From Rufibacter latericius (GTDB lineage Bacteria; Bacteroidota; Bacteroidia; Cytophagales; Hymenobacteraceae), in the NCBI RefSeq assembly GCF_003721515.1, contig NZ_RJJD01000010.1, forward strand, positions 33,786 to 97,785: a stretch of 64,000 nt of DNA, given 5' to 3'. Below, in pieces: positions 34,431 through 43,150 of the stretch (its first letter is position 1; each line of letters starts with the position of its first letter). The position numbers and the translations under genes were made by a program. The notes below the pieces were generated by a model. The model saw only the letters and a list, made by a program, of their open reading frames with translations. It searched no databases and had not been told where the DNA came from.

Positions 34431-35549
34431 GTGCACCAAACCAAGGTCAGAGTTTTAATTGGGGATTCCTCCGTACGCTCAAGGCTCGTGCTTTCTGGAA
34501 TGATAGATGCCGAACCTCAGTTTGAGGTGGTAGATACTGCCCAGACGCAGGAGGAATTGCTGCACAAGGCATTTTCTTCTCAGCCCGACTTGATCGTGAC
34601 CCATTATGGCCTGACCATGAGCGGCCGGGTACCTTTGTTTAGAAGGGTATACGGGGAGCAGTCTTCTATTTTACTCATGGTTTCCCAAAACCTGGCCCAA
34701 AACGGAACATCCATCTCCCACACCTTTGATCGGGTGGGCGGCAATGGAAACCTTTCTGGGGCAGCGAAAGGAACTACTCGGGAGGCGATTAAGGCTGGGC
34801 TTATGTCCAAATTAAGGGAGCTGGTGCATGGTTTTTCAGCGGTCAACTTTACCCAAAAAACAGAGGAACGCGGCAAGGGTCGGTGGCTAAAGTATACCAA
34901 TACCTTGCTGACTTCTGCTCCGGCGGTAGAAGCTCCTTTGACGGTGGTGGTGATTGGCGCCTCTACCGGTGGTACGGCGGCTGTGGAATACCTGGTCAAA
35001 GACCTATCCATTTCGCAACCTACGGTGGTGTTAGTGGCGGTGCACATGCCCGAGAAATTCACCAAACGCTGGGCTAAGAGGTTACAGAAAAAAACCCCGT
35101 GGCGGGTAGAGGAAGGCTATGAAGGCATGGTTCTCTCCGCGGGCACAATCGTGATTGCTCCGGGCGGGCAGAACATGCGGGTACAGAGAAGATCGCTACG
35201 ACCTAATCAACTCACCATTGGGCTGGAACCGTCAGAAGCCATGGATTCCCCGTCGGTAGACGTACTCATGCAGTCTGCTGCGTGCTGCGCCCAAACCGAG
35301 GTGATGGGAGTGATCATGACCGGAATGGGTAGTGACGGAACCCAAGGTGCCCGCGAAATCATCAACAAGGGCGGTGTGGTGATCGCTCAGAACAAAGAAA
35401 CCTCCACCATTTTTGGGATGGCAAAATCCGCGATTCAAAATGGTGTCGTAAATGGAGTTTTCCCCATTGGGCAGATAAATTCCATCATGGACCGGTTCGT
35501 GACGAACCGCTATATGAGCCACGAGCTCCAACAGAAACTGGTAGGATGA
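34431..35549 (+). CDS. cheB: CheB-type methylesterase with a degenerate receiver domain
   Basis: Protein of 372 residues from a GTG start. The C-terminal half is a CheB methylesterase/deamidase domain with its triad: Ser in VVVIGASTGGTAAVEYL, His in VAVHMPEKFTKRW, Asp in MTGMGSDGTQGAREII. The N-terminal half aligns with a receiver (VRVLIGDSSVRSRLVLSGMI), but the acidic pair is G-D and the phosphoacceptor position is His58 (PDLIVTHYGLTMSG) instead of Asp. Phosphorylation control is therefore probably lost or altered. No CheR methyltransferase is encoded beside it. The stop overlaps cheA by four bases. Confidence 0.9.
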   Translation: MHQTKVRVLIGDSSVRSRLVLSGMIDAEPQFEVVDTAQTQEELLHKAFSSQPDLIVTHYGLTMSGRVPLFRRVYGEQSSILLMVSQNLAQNGTSISHTFDRVGGNGNLSGAAKGTTREAIKAGLMSKLRELVHGFSAVNFTQKTEERGKGRWLKYTNTLLTSAPAVEAPLTVVVIGASTGGTAAVEYLVKDLSISQPTVVLVAVHMPEKFTKRWAKRLQKKTPWRVEEGYEGMVLSAGTIVIAPGGQNMRVQRRSLRPNQLTIGLEPSEAMDSPSVDVLMQSAACCAQTEVMGVIMTGMGSDGTQGAREIINKGGVVIAQNKETSTIFGMAKSAIQNGVVNGVFPIGQINSIMDRFVTNRYMSHELQQKLVG

Positions 35550-37177
35550 AGTCGAGAGATCAGGAATATAAAGAGATATTTATAGCCGAGGCTCTCGAGT
35601 ATTATGATGCGCTGAACCGGCACATCAGTGATCTGGAGAAAAGCCCGGAAGACGAGCAATTACTGGCGGAGGTATTCAGGTTACTGCACAACCTTAAGGC
35701 CAACGCCAAAGCCATCGGGTACGAGGCCATCGCGGACATTTCGCATAAACTGGAAACCGCCTTCGGCCTCATCCGGAACAAAGAGCTCATGTTCACCGAT
35801 GAAGTGGTAACGGTGCTTTTTGACGGGATTGACCTATTGGGCGAGATGATCACCGGCATTGACGGAAGCAAGGAAGTGGAGCCCAGCCCCGCTTTGCTCC
35901 GCAACCTGGACATCATCATCAATTCACAGGCAGAGAATTCTTCTGAACTGGCAAAGGTTCAGAAATACTATACCTCCAAAAACCTGTCGCTTTCTGACCT
36001 GATCTATATTCAGATCAAAAAGCTGGACCATTTGCTAAACCTGGTAGGGGAGCTGATCATTGACCGTGACCGCATCTTCTCCATCAGCAAGGAACTGGAC
36101 AACGATGACCTTAAGAGTGTGAGCGCCCATTTGTACCGCATCACCGAGGAGTTGCAGTACAGTGTCATGGATGCGCGCCTGGTTAACGTGGGCTCGTTGT
36201 TCAACAAGTTTCCGCGCATTGTGCGGGACATCGCCGTGGCGGAAAAGAAAGAGATCAACCTGGAGATTTCAGGGTCTGACATTCAGATTGACCGAAACAT
36301 CCTGCAGATCATCACCGACTCCCTTTTGCACCTCATGCGGAACGCCATTTCGCACGGGATAGAAAAGGCCGATGTTCGGAAAAAGGCCAAGAAAACGCCA
36401 AACGGCAACGTTACGCTCTCAGCCCAGAATGACCGTGACACGGTTATTTTGAAATTGACCGATGACGGCAAAGGCATTGACCAGGACGAAGTTCGGCGCG
36501 CCATCGTGCAAAGAGGGTTCCTTTCTTCCGATGCCGCTGGAGATTTACGTGACACCGAGGTGCTTTCTTACTTGTTTGAACCGGGGTTTTCCCTGGCCAA
36601 AGAAGTGACGGAGGTATCTGGAAGAGGAGTAGGGTTGGATGTAGTGAAAAACGCCATTGATTCCATCGGTGGCAGAATCCGGGTAGATTCCAAAAAAGGG
36701 GAAGGCACCACGTTCACGCTTTTCCTGCCCACATCCATTGCGGTGAAAGGCGCTTTGCTTTGCCAGGTGGAAGAGAACTTCTACGCCATTCCGTTGATGC
36801 ACACAGATTCTGTGGTGGCGTTGCCGACTGAAGAATTGCACGAAGTGGGGGAATTGCTGGTGGCGGACATCAACGGGGAGACCATCACCATTGTGTCTAT
36901 GCGGGAACTGTTCAATACAGACCTCCACGACTATAGCGTTAAGAAAACCGATTTGGAGGGTGATGTACAGAACATCATCATTGTGACCTACAACAACCGG
37001 AAACTTGGTTTGATCGTTGACAAGCTGCTGCGTCAGCAAGACATTGTGATCAAAGCCCTGAGCAAACCGGTGAACACGATTGAGATTTACGCGGGGGTAA
37101 CCCTTTTAGGATCGGGCAAGGTGTGCCTGGTGCTGGATGTGGCCGCCATAACCCGTTACTTTATAGCCAGAAGGTAA
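35546..37177 (+). CDS. cheA: CheA-type chemotaxis histidine kinase lacking a P2 domain
   Basis: Histidine kinase of 543 residues, shorter than E. coli CheA (654). P1: the phosphorylatable His48 in FRLLHNLKANAKAIGYEA. Then a linker too short for a CheY/CheB-binding P2, dimerisation P3 from about residue 145, the P4 ATPase with N-box HLMRNAISHGIEKADVRKK, G1 LTDDGKGIDQDEV and G2 VSGRGVGLDVVKNAID, and a CheW-like P5 (LLCQVEENFYAIPLMHTDSV). Lack of P2 is seen in several non-enteric systems and usually lowers transfer selectivity. Starts within the cheB stop (ATGA). Confidence 0.93.
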   Translation: MKSRDQEYKEIFIAEALEYYDALNRHISDLEKSPEDEQLLAEVFRLLHNLKANAKAIGYEAIADISHKLETAFGLIRNKELMFTDEVVTVLFDGIDLLGEMITGIDGSKEVEPSPALLRNLDIIINSQAENSSELAKVQKYYTSKNLSLSDLIYIQIKKLDHLLNLVGELIIDRDRIFSISKELDNDDLKSVSAHLYRITEELQYSVMDARLVNVGSLFNKFPRIVRDIAVAEKKEINLEISGSDIQIDRNILQIITDSLLHLMRNAISHGIEKADVRKKAKKTPNGNVTLSAQNDRDTVILKLTDDGKGIDQDEVRRAIVQRGFLSSDAAGDLRDTEVLSYLFEPGFSLAKEVTEVSGRGVGLDVVKNAIDSIGGRIRVDSKKGEGTTFTLFLPTSIAVKGALLCQVEENFYAIPLMHTDSVVALPTEELHEVGELLVADINGETITIVSMRELFNTDLHDYSVKKTDLEGDVQNIIIVTYNNRKLGLIVDKLLRQQDIVIKALSKPVNTIEIYAGVTLLGSGKVCLVLDVAAITRYFIARR

Positions 37178-37213
37178 GAGGAGATGGGAAACAACAATTT
37201 TATAGCCTGATTC

Positions 37214-37837
37214 ATGGAGCTTCAAGTAAATGAACTAGAGCGGGATATTATCAAAGAGATCCTGAACATAGGCCTGGCCAGGGCAGCTGACTCGTTTGCA
37301 GTTATTGCGAAAGATCGTGTTTTGTTGAAAGTACCCGATTTGCAGCTGATGGAGGCAGAAGAGCTCCTGAAGATTGTTCGGGCCTACGAGAACTCGCACA
37401 CCATCATCCAGTCAGATATCAAAGGCGAGCTGAACGGGTCTACCCTGATGCTGTTTTCTGAACTGCACGTGGAGCAACTCTCTAAGGTGTGTCTGGGGAT
37501 GTCGGTGAAAGGCAGTGACCCGCTCACCGAAATGCAGGAATCGCTTTTACTGGAGGTGAGCAACATCATCACCGGCGCTCTGGTGACGCAGTTGGCCAAT
37601 ATCCTCAAGTCCAACATCTACGGCTCGCCTCCCGTGGCCCCCAAGCATGACATCGCGGAGTCACTGAAAGGGATTTTCACCGATCATCCTTTGTTCCAAC
37701 CGCTGGTGTTCACCGTCATCACCCAGTTCACTAACAATACCCAGATGGTAGAATTACCACTGCTGTTGTTTTTTGACACCAACACGTTTATCAAAATATT
37801 GGAGATCATCCGTTCCTATAACTTCCTCACCAAGTAG
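37214..37837 (+). CDS. cheC: CheC-like CheY-P phosphatase
   Basis: CheC/FliY-family protein of 207 residues. Both active-site signatures (D/S-x3-E-x2-N-x22-P) are intact: DIIKEILN followed 22 residues later by Pro of LLKVP, and SLLLEVSN followed by Pro of GSPP. It should therefore dephosphorylate CheY-P and serve signal termination. CheD, the usual CheC partner, is not encoded here. Last gene of the operon, followed after 14 bases by a strong terminator. Confidence 0.87.
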   Translation: MELQVNELERDIIKEILNIGLARAADSFAVIAKDRVLLKVPDLQLMEAEELLKIVRAYENSHTIIQSDIKGELNGSTLMLFSELHVEQLSKVCLGMSVKGSDPLTEMQESLLLEVSNIITGALVTQLANILKSNIYGSPPVAPKHDIAESLKGIFTDHPLFQPLVFTVITQFTNNTQMVELPLLLFFDTNTFIKILEIIRSYNFLTK

Positions 37838-37851
37838 TTATCGTAAATAGT

Positions 37852-37890
37852 AGAAGCAAAAGAGCCGCCCTGTGCGGCTCTTTTGCTTCT
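37852..37890 (+). terminator. Terminator of the chemosensory operon
   Basis: Perfect 17-base arms beginning AGAAGCAAAAGAGCCGC around a five-base loop, with T-rich downstream arm. Confidence 0.88.
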
Positions 37891-37909
37891 AAGTAAAAGG
37901 GAGTTGAAG

Positions 37910-37948
37910 CGGTTTTAAAGCCGTTTTCAGGAAACGAGCCCGTAAACG
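37910..37948. repeat. Dispersed palindromic element
   Basis: CGGTTTTAAAGCCGTTTTC and GAAACGAGCCCGTAAACGC around two or three bases, just after the operon terminator. Confidence 0.55.
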
Positions 37949-38030
37949 CAACTATTATCTAACTTTCCAATGCAGTATCTTTTTTGTTGTTTTGCGCGTC
38001 TGAACAATTACATGAATTAGAAAAACGCCT

Positions 38031-39314
38031 ATGGACGCTTTAGGAAGACATATTCTGGTGGAGTTTTACAATTGCTCGCCTGAGTTGATGAACGATGTAG
38101 TACACATTGAAAACAGCATGGTGGCGGCGGCGGAGACCGCGGGGGCCACCGTCATCAACAGCACATTCCACCACTTTTCTCCCTATGGCGTTTCGGGTGT
38201 GGTCGTGATTCAGGAGAGCCATTTGGCTATTCATACCTGGCCAGAATTTGGTTATGCCGCCGTGGATTTGTTTACCTGTGGCGATTCCGTAGACCCCTGG
38301 GTTTCCTATAACTACCTCATAGAAGCGTTTCAGGCCAGCCACGGTTCTTCCATGGAATGCCTGAGAGGCCAACAGAGCCTGCTCAAACGCACTGATTTTA
38401 CCGTGGAGGCCCGTGACTCCGGTCAACCGGTGGCTAGCATCCCGCGCATTACCCGCGATGTCTGGTTTACCGAGCGCGACGAAAACATCGCCCTTTCTTT
38501 AAAACACACCGGAAACCAATTGTACAAAAAGCAATCGCCTTACCAGAAAGTGGAGGTGTTTGAGACGCTGGCCTACGGCAACATGCTCACCCTAGACGGC
38601 ATGGTCATGTGCACCCAGAAAGACGAATACGTGTACCACGAGATGATCACCCACGTACCGTTCTTTAGCCACGGCAATGTGAAGCGTGCCCTGGTGATTG
38701 GCGGCGGCGACGGCGGTACCGTACGTGAACTTCTTCGCCACGACAGCATTGACGAAGTGGTGCTGGTAGAGATTGACGAACTGGTGATTGAAGCCTGCAA
38801 ACTGCACTTACCGGAAACTGCAAGCGCCTTCGGCCACCCTAAACTCAAACTGCTGGTGGAAGACGGCATCAAATACATTCAGGATTGCGCAAACGAAGCC
38901 TTTGACCTGATCATCGTGGATTCAGCAGATCCGGTTGGTCCTGGCGAAGGCTTGTTTACCGCCGAGTTCTACTCCGAGGTACACCGCTGCCTGACCGAAG
39001 AAGGCGTGATGATTACCCAAAGCGAATCGCCAAGGTTCAACTCCAACGTGTTCGTGGAGATTTTTGATACTTATAAAGGAATTTTTGGGCAGGAAAACGT
39101 GCACTGCTACCTGGCCGCCATCCCAACGTATCCTACCGGTACCTGGAGCTTTTCGTTCAGCGCCAAAGGCAGCGTGCATCCAAAGAAATTCAATCAGGAG
39201 GCCGCAGCGGCTTTCTCCAGAGAGCAGGGACTGCGGTATTACAACGAAGACATTCACGTAGCCGCCTTCGCCTTACCTAATTTCGTAAAAGATTTACTTT
39301 CCTCTAAAGCCTAG
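38031..39314 (+). CDS. speDE: Fused S-adenosylmethionine decarboxylase and spermidine synthase
   Basis: Two enzymes in one chain of 427 residues. Residues 1-120 are a class 1B AdoMet decarboxylase: the autocleavage site is Glu-Ser in [20 protein letters not shown], with Ser63, His68 and Cys83 at the same numbers as T. maritima SpeD; cleavage at Ser63 would create the pyruvoyl group. Residues about 143-427 are an aminopropyltransferase with [18 protein letters not shown], the [14 protein letters not shown] gatekeeping loop and [11 protein letters not shown]. Autocleavage would leave the synthase on the alpha chain. Together it makes decarboxylated AdoMet and transfers aminopropyl to putrescine. 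The agmatinase gene follows four bases later. Confidence 0.92.
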   Translation: MDALGRHILVEFYNCSPELMNDVVHIENSMVAAAETAGATVINSTFHHFSPYGVSGVVVIQESHLAIHTWPEFGYAAVDLFTCGDSVDPWVSYNYLIEAFQASHGSSMECLRGQQSLLKRTDFTVEARDSGQPVASIPRITRDVWFTERDENIALSLKHTGNQLYKKQSPYQKVEVFETLAYGNMLTLDGMVMCTQKDEYVYHEMITHVPFFSHGNVKRALVIGGGDGGTVRELLRHDSIDEVVLVEIDELVIEACKLHLPETASAFGHPKLKLLVEDGIKYIQDCANEAFDLIIVDSADPVGPGEGLFTAEFYSEVHRCLTEEGVMITQSESPRFNSNVFVEIFDTYKGIFGQENVHCYLAAIPTYPTGTWSFSFSAKGSVHPKKFNQEAAAAFSREQGLRYYNEDIHVAAFALPNFVKDLLSSKA

Positions 39315-39318
39315 TTTT

Positions 39319-40410
39319 ATGAGCATAAACATGCCCACCATGTGCGATTCAAAGCACAAGAAAATCACCTCTTTCGATCAGAACGGCGTAGGGGATGTTG
39401 GCAGTGGCCTATTTGGACTTCCGTTCACCGAGGAAGAATCTGAGGTGGTGATTTTTCCTATTCCGTGGGAAGTGACTGTTTCCTACAACGCCGGCACCGC
39501 CGAAGGCCCCGCCGCCGTGCGTGATGCCTCTCCGCAATTAGACCTTTTCGATCCGGAACTTCCCAATGCCTGGCATCTGGGCATCCACATGCCTACCATG
39601 CCGGAAGACTGGGCAAAAGAAAGCCAGCGTCTGCGGGAGAAAACTGAAGCCTACATTGAGTGGTTGGAAACCGGCAGCCCCGGACAGCCCAACCGTTTTG
39701 ACCTTACTTTGGCAGAAGTAAACCGAAAAGGCGAGGAGCTCCTGCAATGGTCTAAACGCGAAACCTTGAAGTACCTGGAGAAAGGCAAACTGGTAGGCGT
39801 TTTGGGAGGCGACCACAGCACGCCGCTGGGCTTTATGCACGCTTTGGCCGAAAAGCACGAAGAATACGGAATCCTGCAGGTAGACGCCCACGCCGACCTG
39901 CGCGACGCCTACGAAGGCTTCACCTATTCGCATGCGTCCATCATGTTCAATGCACTCAAATTGCCGCAGGTGAAAAAGCTGGTACAGGTAGGCATTCGGG
40001 ACCTTTGCCAGGCCGAGGCCGAGTTGGTGGACCAGTCCAACGGACGAATCACTACGTTCTATGACAGCAAAATCAAAACCAAAATGTACGAGGGAACTTC
40101 CTGGCGCAAGCAGTGTAAAAAGATCATCGCCCAGCTACCCCAGAAAGTGTACATTAGCTTTGACATTGATGGGTTAGATCCTAAGCTTTGCCCGGCTACC
40201 GGAACCCCGGTTCCAGGTGGGTTTGAGTTTGAAGAGGCGGTGTATCTGATCAAAGCCCTGGTGAAATCAGGTAGAGAGATCATCGGGTTTGATTTGTGCG
40301 AAGTAGCACCAGGTGATAGCGAGTGGAACGGGAATGTGGGTGCTCGCCTCCTATACAAACTCTGTAACTGGATGGCCGTATCACAGAAACGATTAGAAGC
40401 TTCTTTATAA
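39319..40410 (+). CDS. speB: Agmatinase/ureohydrolase family protein
   Basis: Ureohydrolase of 363 residues. Manganese-binding motifs GVLGGDHSTPLG, LQVDAHADLRDAYEG and ISFDIDGLDPKLCPATGTP are complete. It is about 50 residues longer than typical agmatinases, with an insert around residues 90-145. With the fused SpeD-SpeE directly upstream (four-base gap) it most likely hydrolyses agmatine to putrescine for spermidine synthesis; arginine decarboxylase must be elsewhere. Arginase or formimidoglutamase activity cannot be excluded from sequence. Confidence 0.9.
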   Translation: MSINMPTMCDSKHKKITSFDQNGVGDVGSGLFGLPFTEEESEVVIFPIPWEVTVSYNAGTAEGPAAVRDASPQLDLFDPELPNAWHLGIHMPTMPEDWAKESQRLREKTEAYIEWLETGSPGQPNRFDLTLAEVNRKGEELLQWSKRETLKYLEKGKLVGVLGGDHSTPLGFMHALAEKHEEYGILQVDAHADLRDAYEGFTYSHASIMFNALKLPQVKKLVQVGIRDLCQAEAELVDQSNGRITTFYDSKIKTKMYEGTSWRKQCKKIIAQLPQKVYISFDIDGLDPKLCPATGTPVPGGFEFEEAVYLIKALVKSGREIIGFDLCEVAPGDSEWNGNVGARLLYKLCNWMAVSQKRLEASL

Positions 40411-40429
40411 CCTACTACCTACCACTACT

Positions 40430-40762
40430 ATGGGATTCATCCTCAAGATTATCATCACCGGCATTGTGGCCTTGGTGCTGGCACAGTTTTTCCCGGGCGT
40501 AACCATTGACGGCATCACCAGCGCCATTCTGCTGGCTTTGGTGTTAGCTATACTCAATGCGGTGGTACGGCCCATTCTGGTGTTCCTGACCATTCCCATC
40601 ACGTTTTTGACGCTGGGTCTGTTTCTCCTGGTCATCAACGCCATCATCCTGTACATGGCCGATTATCTCCTGGACGGCTTTGATATCAGTGGCATCATCA
40701 CCGCTATTCTTTTTAGTTTGGTGCTGTCCATCGTGACCGCCATCATTGATGCCATCTTATAG
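40430..40762 (+). CDS. Phage-holin-4-like family membrane protein (YvlD type)
   Basis: Small membrane protein of 110 residues with four hydrophobic helices; matches the widespread YvlD/phage_holin_4_2 family by ILNAVVRPILVFLTIPITFL and LGLFLLVINAIILY. Despite the family name there is no lysis cassette or phage gene nearby. It is only 19 bases downstream of the agmatinase gene and is probably co-transcribed; function unknown. Confidence 0.88.
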   Translation: MGFILKIIITGIVALVLAQFFPGVTIDGITSAILLALVLAILNAVVRPILVFLTIPITFLTLGLFLLVINAIILYMADYLLDGFDISGIITAILFSLVLSIVTAIIDAIL

Positions 40763-40791
40763 GCTGAACCCCATTTTGCTAAGCATTTTAG

Positions 40792-40822
40792 ATAGCCCGG
40801 AAGTTTTCCCGGGCTATTCTTG
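40792..40822 (+). terminator. Terminator after the polyamine operon
   Basis: Arms ATAGCCCGG and CCGGGCTAT around eight bases, then TTCTTGTTT. Confidence 0.7.
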
Positions 40823-40864
40823 TTTATAGCGGCAGGTTGCAAAGGAAAAAAGATGTTTTTGGCT

Positions 40865-40872
40865 TATTTTTG
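40865..40872 (+). promoter_or_regulatory. Candidate -7 element of recQ
   Basis: TATTTTTG, an exact TAnnTTTG match 16 bases before the recQ ATG; nearest TTG lies 25 bases upstream. Confidence 0.4.
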
Positions 40873-40888
40873 TCAAAACGATTAGAAA

Positions 40889-43024
40889 ATGGGAGTAAGG
40901 GAAGCACGGGAAGTTCTGAAGCAATATTTTGGCTATGATCAGTTCAGACCGGGACAGGAAGACATCATCTCCAACGTACTGGAGAAGCGCGATACCGTGG
41001 TGCTTATGCCTACCGGGGGCGGAAAGTCGGTCTGCTACCAGGTGCCGGGTCTGGTCATGCCCGGCCTGAGCGTGGTGGTTTCCCCGTTGATTGCTTTGAT
41101 GAAAGACCAGGTGGAAGCGCTTTTGGGCAACGGCGTGAATGCTGGTTACCTGAACAGTTCCCAGTCGGCGAAGGAGCAACAGTTGATTGAGCAGCAATGC
41201 TTTGACGGCCGCATGAAAATGCTGTATGTGTCTCCCGAAAAACTGCTCTCCGCAGGGTTTTTCTCTTTCCTGAAACGTCTGCAGATTAACCTTTTCGCCA
41301 TTGACGAGGCGCACTGTATCTCGGCCTGGGGCCACGACTTCCGGCCAGAGTACCTGCAACTGAAGAACCTGAAACTACAGTTCCCAGAGGTGCCCATCAT
41401 CGCCCTCACCGCCACTGCTGATCGCCTTACCCAGCGCGATATCCTCACCCAACTTTATCTGCAGGACCCCAAGGTTTTCATCTCTTCCTTTGACCGGCCC
41501 AACATTTACCTGCAGGTGCAACCGGGCCAGAAACGCATGGAAGCCATTCTTGATTTCCTGGAGGAGCGTCCCTTTCAGCCGGGCATCATCTACTGCCTTA
41601 GCCGGAAAGCCACAGAGTCTCTGGCTGCCAAGCTGAAGGAAAAAGGCTACAACGCCGATTATTACCACGCTGGGCTCTCGTCGAGAGACCGCGAAAACGT
41701 ACAGGAGAAGTTCCTGCAGGATAACATCCAGATCATGTGCGCGACCATCGCCTTCGGGATGGGGATTGACAAATCCAACGTGCGCTGGGTTATCCATTAC
41801 AACCTGCCAAAGAACCTGGAGAGTTATTACCAGGAAATTGGAAGGGGAGGACGCGACGGCGCTCCAGCTGAGGCTTTGCTTTTTTACAGTTTAGCCGATG
41901 TGATGACCCTACGCGACATTGTAACCCAAGGCGAAAGCAGTAAGGAACAAGCGCTGTCTTTGGCCAAACTGGACCGCATGCAACAGTTCGCGGAGAGTAC
42001 CAGTTGCAGACGCAAAACCCTGATGCACTACTTCGGGGAGGAGTACCACAAAGATTGCGGCAACTGCGACATCTGCGATAATCCGCCAACCTCTTTCAAC
42101 GGCACTGAGCTGGCCCAGAAAATCCTTTCTGCGGTAGCCAGAACAAAGGAGACAGTGGCTTCGGCCCAGGTAGTGGATATTCTGCGCGGTTCCCGAAACC
42201 AACTTACCCTCACCAGAGGCTATGACCAACTGAAAACCTTCGGGGCGGGAAGAGATGTACCTTCCCAGGACTGGCAACGCTACATCCACCAGTTGATCAA
42301 TCAAGGCATTCTGGAGGTGGCTTATGATGAGCATGGTGCTTTGAAGCTGACCAATGCTAGTCAAGACGTGCTTTTCAAGGGCAAAAAAGTAGAACTGGTG
42401 AAATTCCAGGCACCGCTGCCCAAAGAAGAGAAAGAGAAGCGGCAGAAGAAATCAAGAAGCGGGGTGGAGACGGCCTTGTTCGAACACCTGCGGCAACTTC
42501 GGAAACAATTGGCCAACGAGCGCAACATTCCGCCCTACGTGGTTTTCACTGACAATACCCTGCAGGAGATTGTAGAGCAGCGACCCACCAATCGACCGGC
42601 CTTCCTGGCTATCTCTGGGGTGGCGCAGGCCAAATACGAGCAATACGGCGAAATCTTCATCAACGCTATCCTTAGTTTTCTGGCCCAACAAGCCGAACAA
42701 CAACAAGCCCGAATAAAAGGAACGACCCATTTGGTGACCTATGAATTGCTGCGTCAAGGCAAAACCCCAGAGCAAATTTCTGAGCAGCGGCAGGTACAGA
42801 TCAACACGGTTTACTCGCACCTGGCAACGCTTTACCAGCAGGGCTATGACGTAGACTTGAAGCCCTACCTCTCTGACTGGGAATACAGCCGTGTACGGGA
42901 AGCCATTCAGCAGACAAAACAAACGGCCGCCCTTAAACCCATCTTTGAGTACCTGGAAGGTGAAATTGATTACCTGAAAATAAGGTTGGGTATAGGAAGG
43001 TTTAACAAAGAAAACAGCCTGTAA
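40889..43024 (+). CDS. recQ: ATP-dependent DNA helicase RecQ
   Basis: RecQ helicase of 711 residues acting in recombination repair. Motif 0 FGYDQFRPGQEDII, Walker A VLMPTGGGKSVCYQVPG, DEAH box AIDEAHCISAWGHDFRP, motif VI SYYQEIGRGGRDG, the zinc-binding cysteines ending CGNCDIC near residue 390, a winged-helix RQC domain, and an HRDC domain at about residues 525-600 (LRQLRKQLANERNIPPYVVF). After HRDC a helix-turn-helix module (GKTPEQISEQRQVQINTVYS) is added, a common RecQ extension in Bacteroidota. It appears complete. Confidence 0.96.
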   Translation: MGVREAREVLKQYFGYDQFRPGQEDIISNVLEKRDTVVLMPTGGGKSVCYQVPGLVMPGLSVVVSPLIALMKDQVEALLGNGVNAGYLNSSQSAKEQQLIEQQCFDGRMKMLYVSPEKLLSAGFFSFLKRLQINLFAIDEAHCISAWGHDFRPEYLQLKNLKLQFPEVPIIALTATADRLTQRDILTQLYLQDPKVFISSFDRPNIYLQVQPGQKRMEAILDFLEERPFQPGIIYCLSRKATESLAAKLKEKGYNADYYHAGLSSRDRENVQEKFLQDNIQIMCATIAFGMGIDKSNVRWVIHYNLPKNLESYYQEIGRGGRDGAPAEALLFYSLADVMTLRDIVTQGESSKEQALSLAKLDRMQQFAESTSCRRKTLMHYFGEEYHKDCGNCDICDNPPTSFNGTELAQKILSAVARTKETVASAQVVDILRGSRNQLTLTRGYDQLKTFGAGRDVPSQDWQRYIHQLINQGILEVAYDEHGALKLTNASQDVLFKGKKVELVKFQAPLPKEEKEKRQKKSRSGVETALFEHLRQLRKQLANERNIPPYVVFTDNTLQEIVEQRPTNRPAFLAISGVAQAKYEQYGEIFINAILSFLAQQAEQQQARIKGTTHLVTYELLRQGKTPEQISEQRQVQINTVYSHLATLYQQGYDVDLKPYLSDWEYSRVREAIQQTKQTAALKPIFEYLEGEIDYLKIRLGIGRFNKENSL

Positions 43025-43048
43025 AGCAGTTTTAGGGTAAACTGCTCT

Positions 43049-43075
43049 CATTTTAGGCTCGTTTTACTAGAAAGG
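43049..43075. repeat. Dispersed palindromic element, partial copy
   Basis: CATTTTAGGCTCGTTTTACT and AGAAAGG: one arm and loop; follows recQ. A further half-arm (GAAAACAGCCTGTAAAGC) spans the recQ stop codon. Confidence 0.4.
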
Positions 43076-43092
43076 GAATAAAAGTAAAATGC

Positions 43093-43130
43093 AAAAGAAA
43101 GGCCCGTCTATTTGGACGGGCCTTTCTTTT
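43093..43130. terminator. Bidirectional terminator between recQ and the S8 peptidase gene
   Basis: Perfect 16-base arms AAAAGAAAGGCCCGTC and GACGGGCCTTTCTTTT around a six-base loop. Confidence 0.88.
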
Positions 43131-43150
43131 GAAGTAAACGAAGAATTGAT

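Noticed and set aside
40430..40762. Possible prophage marker because of the phage-holin family name
   Set aside because: YvlD-type proteins are ordinary chromosomal membrane proteins, and no phage gene lies nearby.
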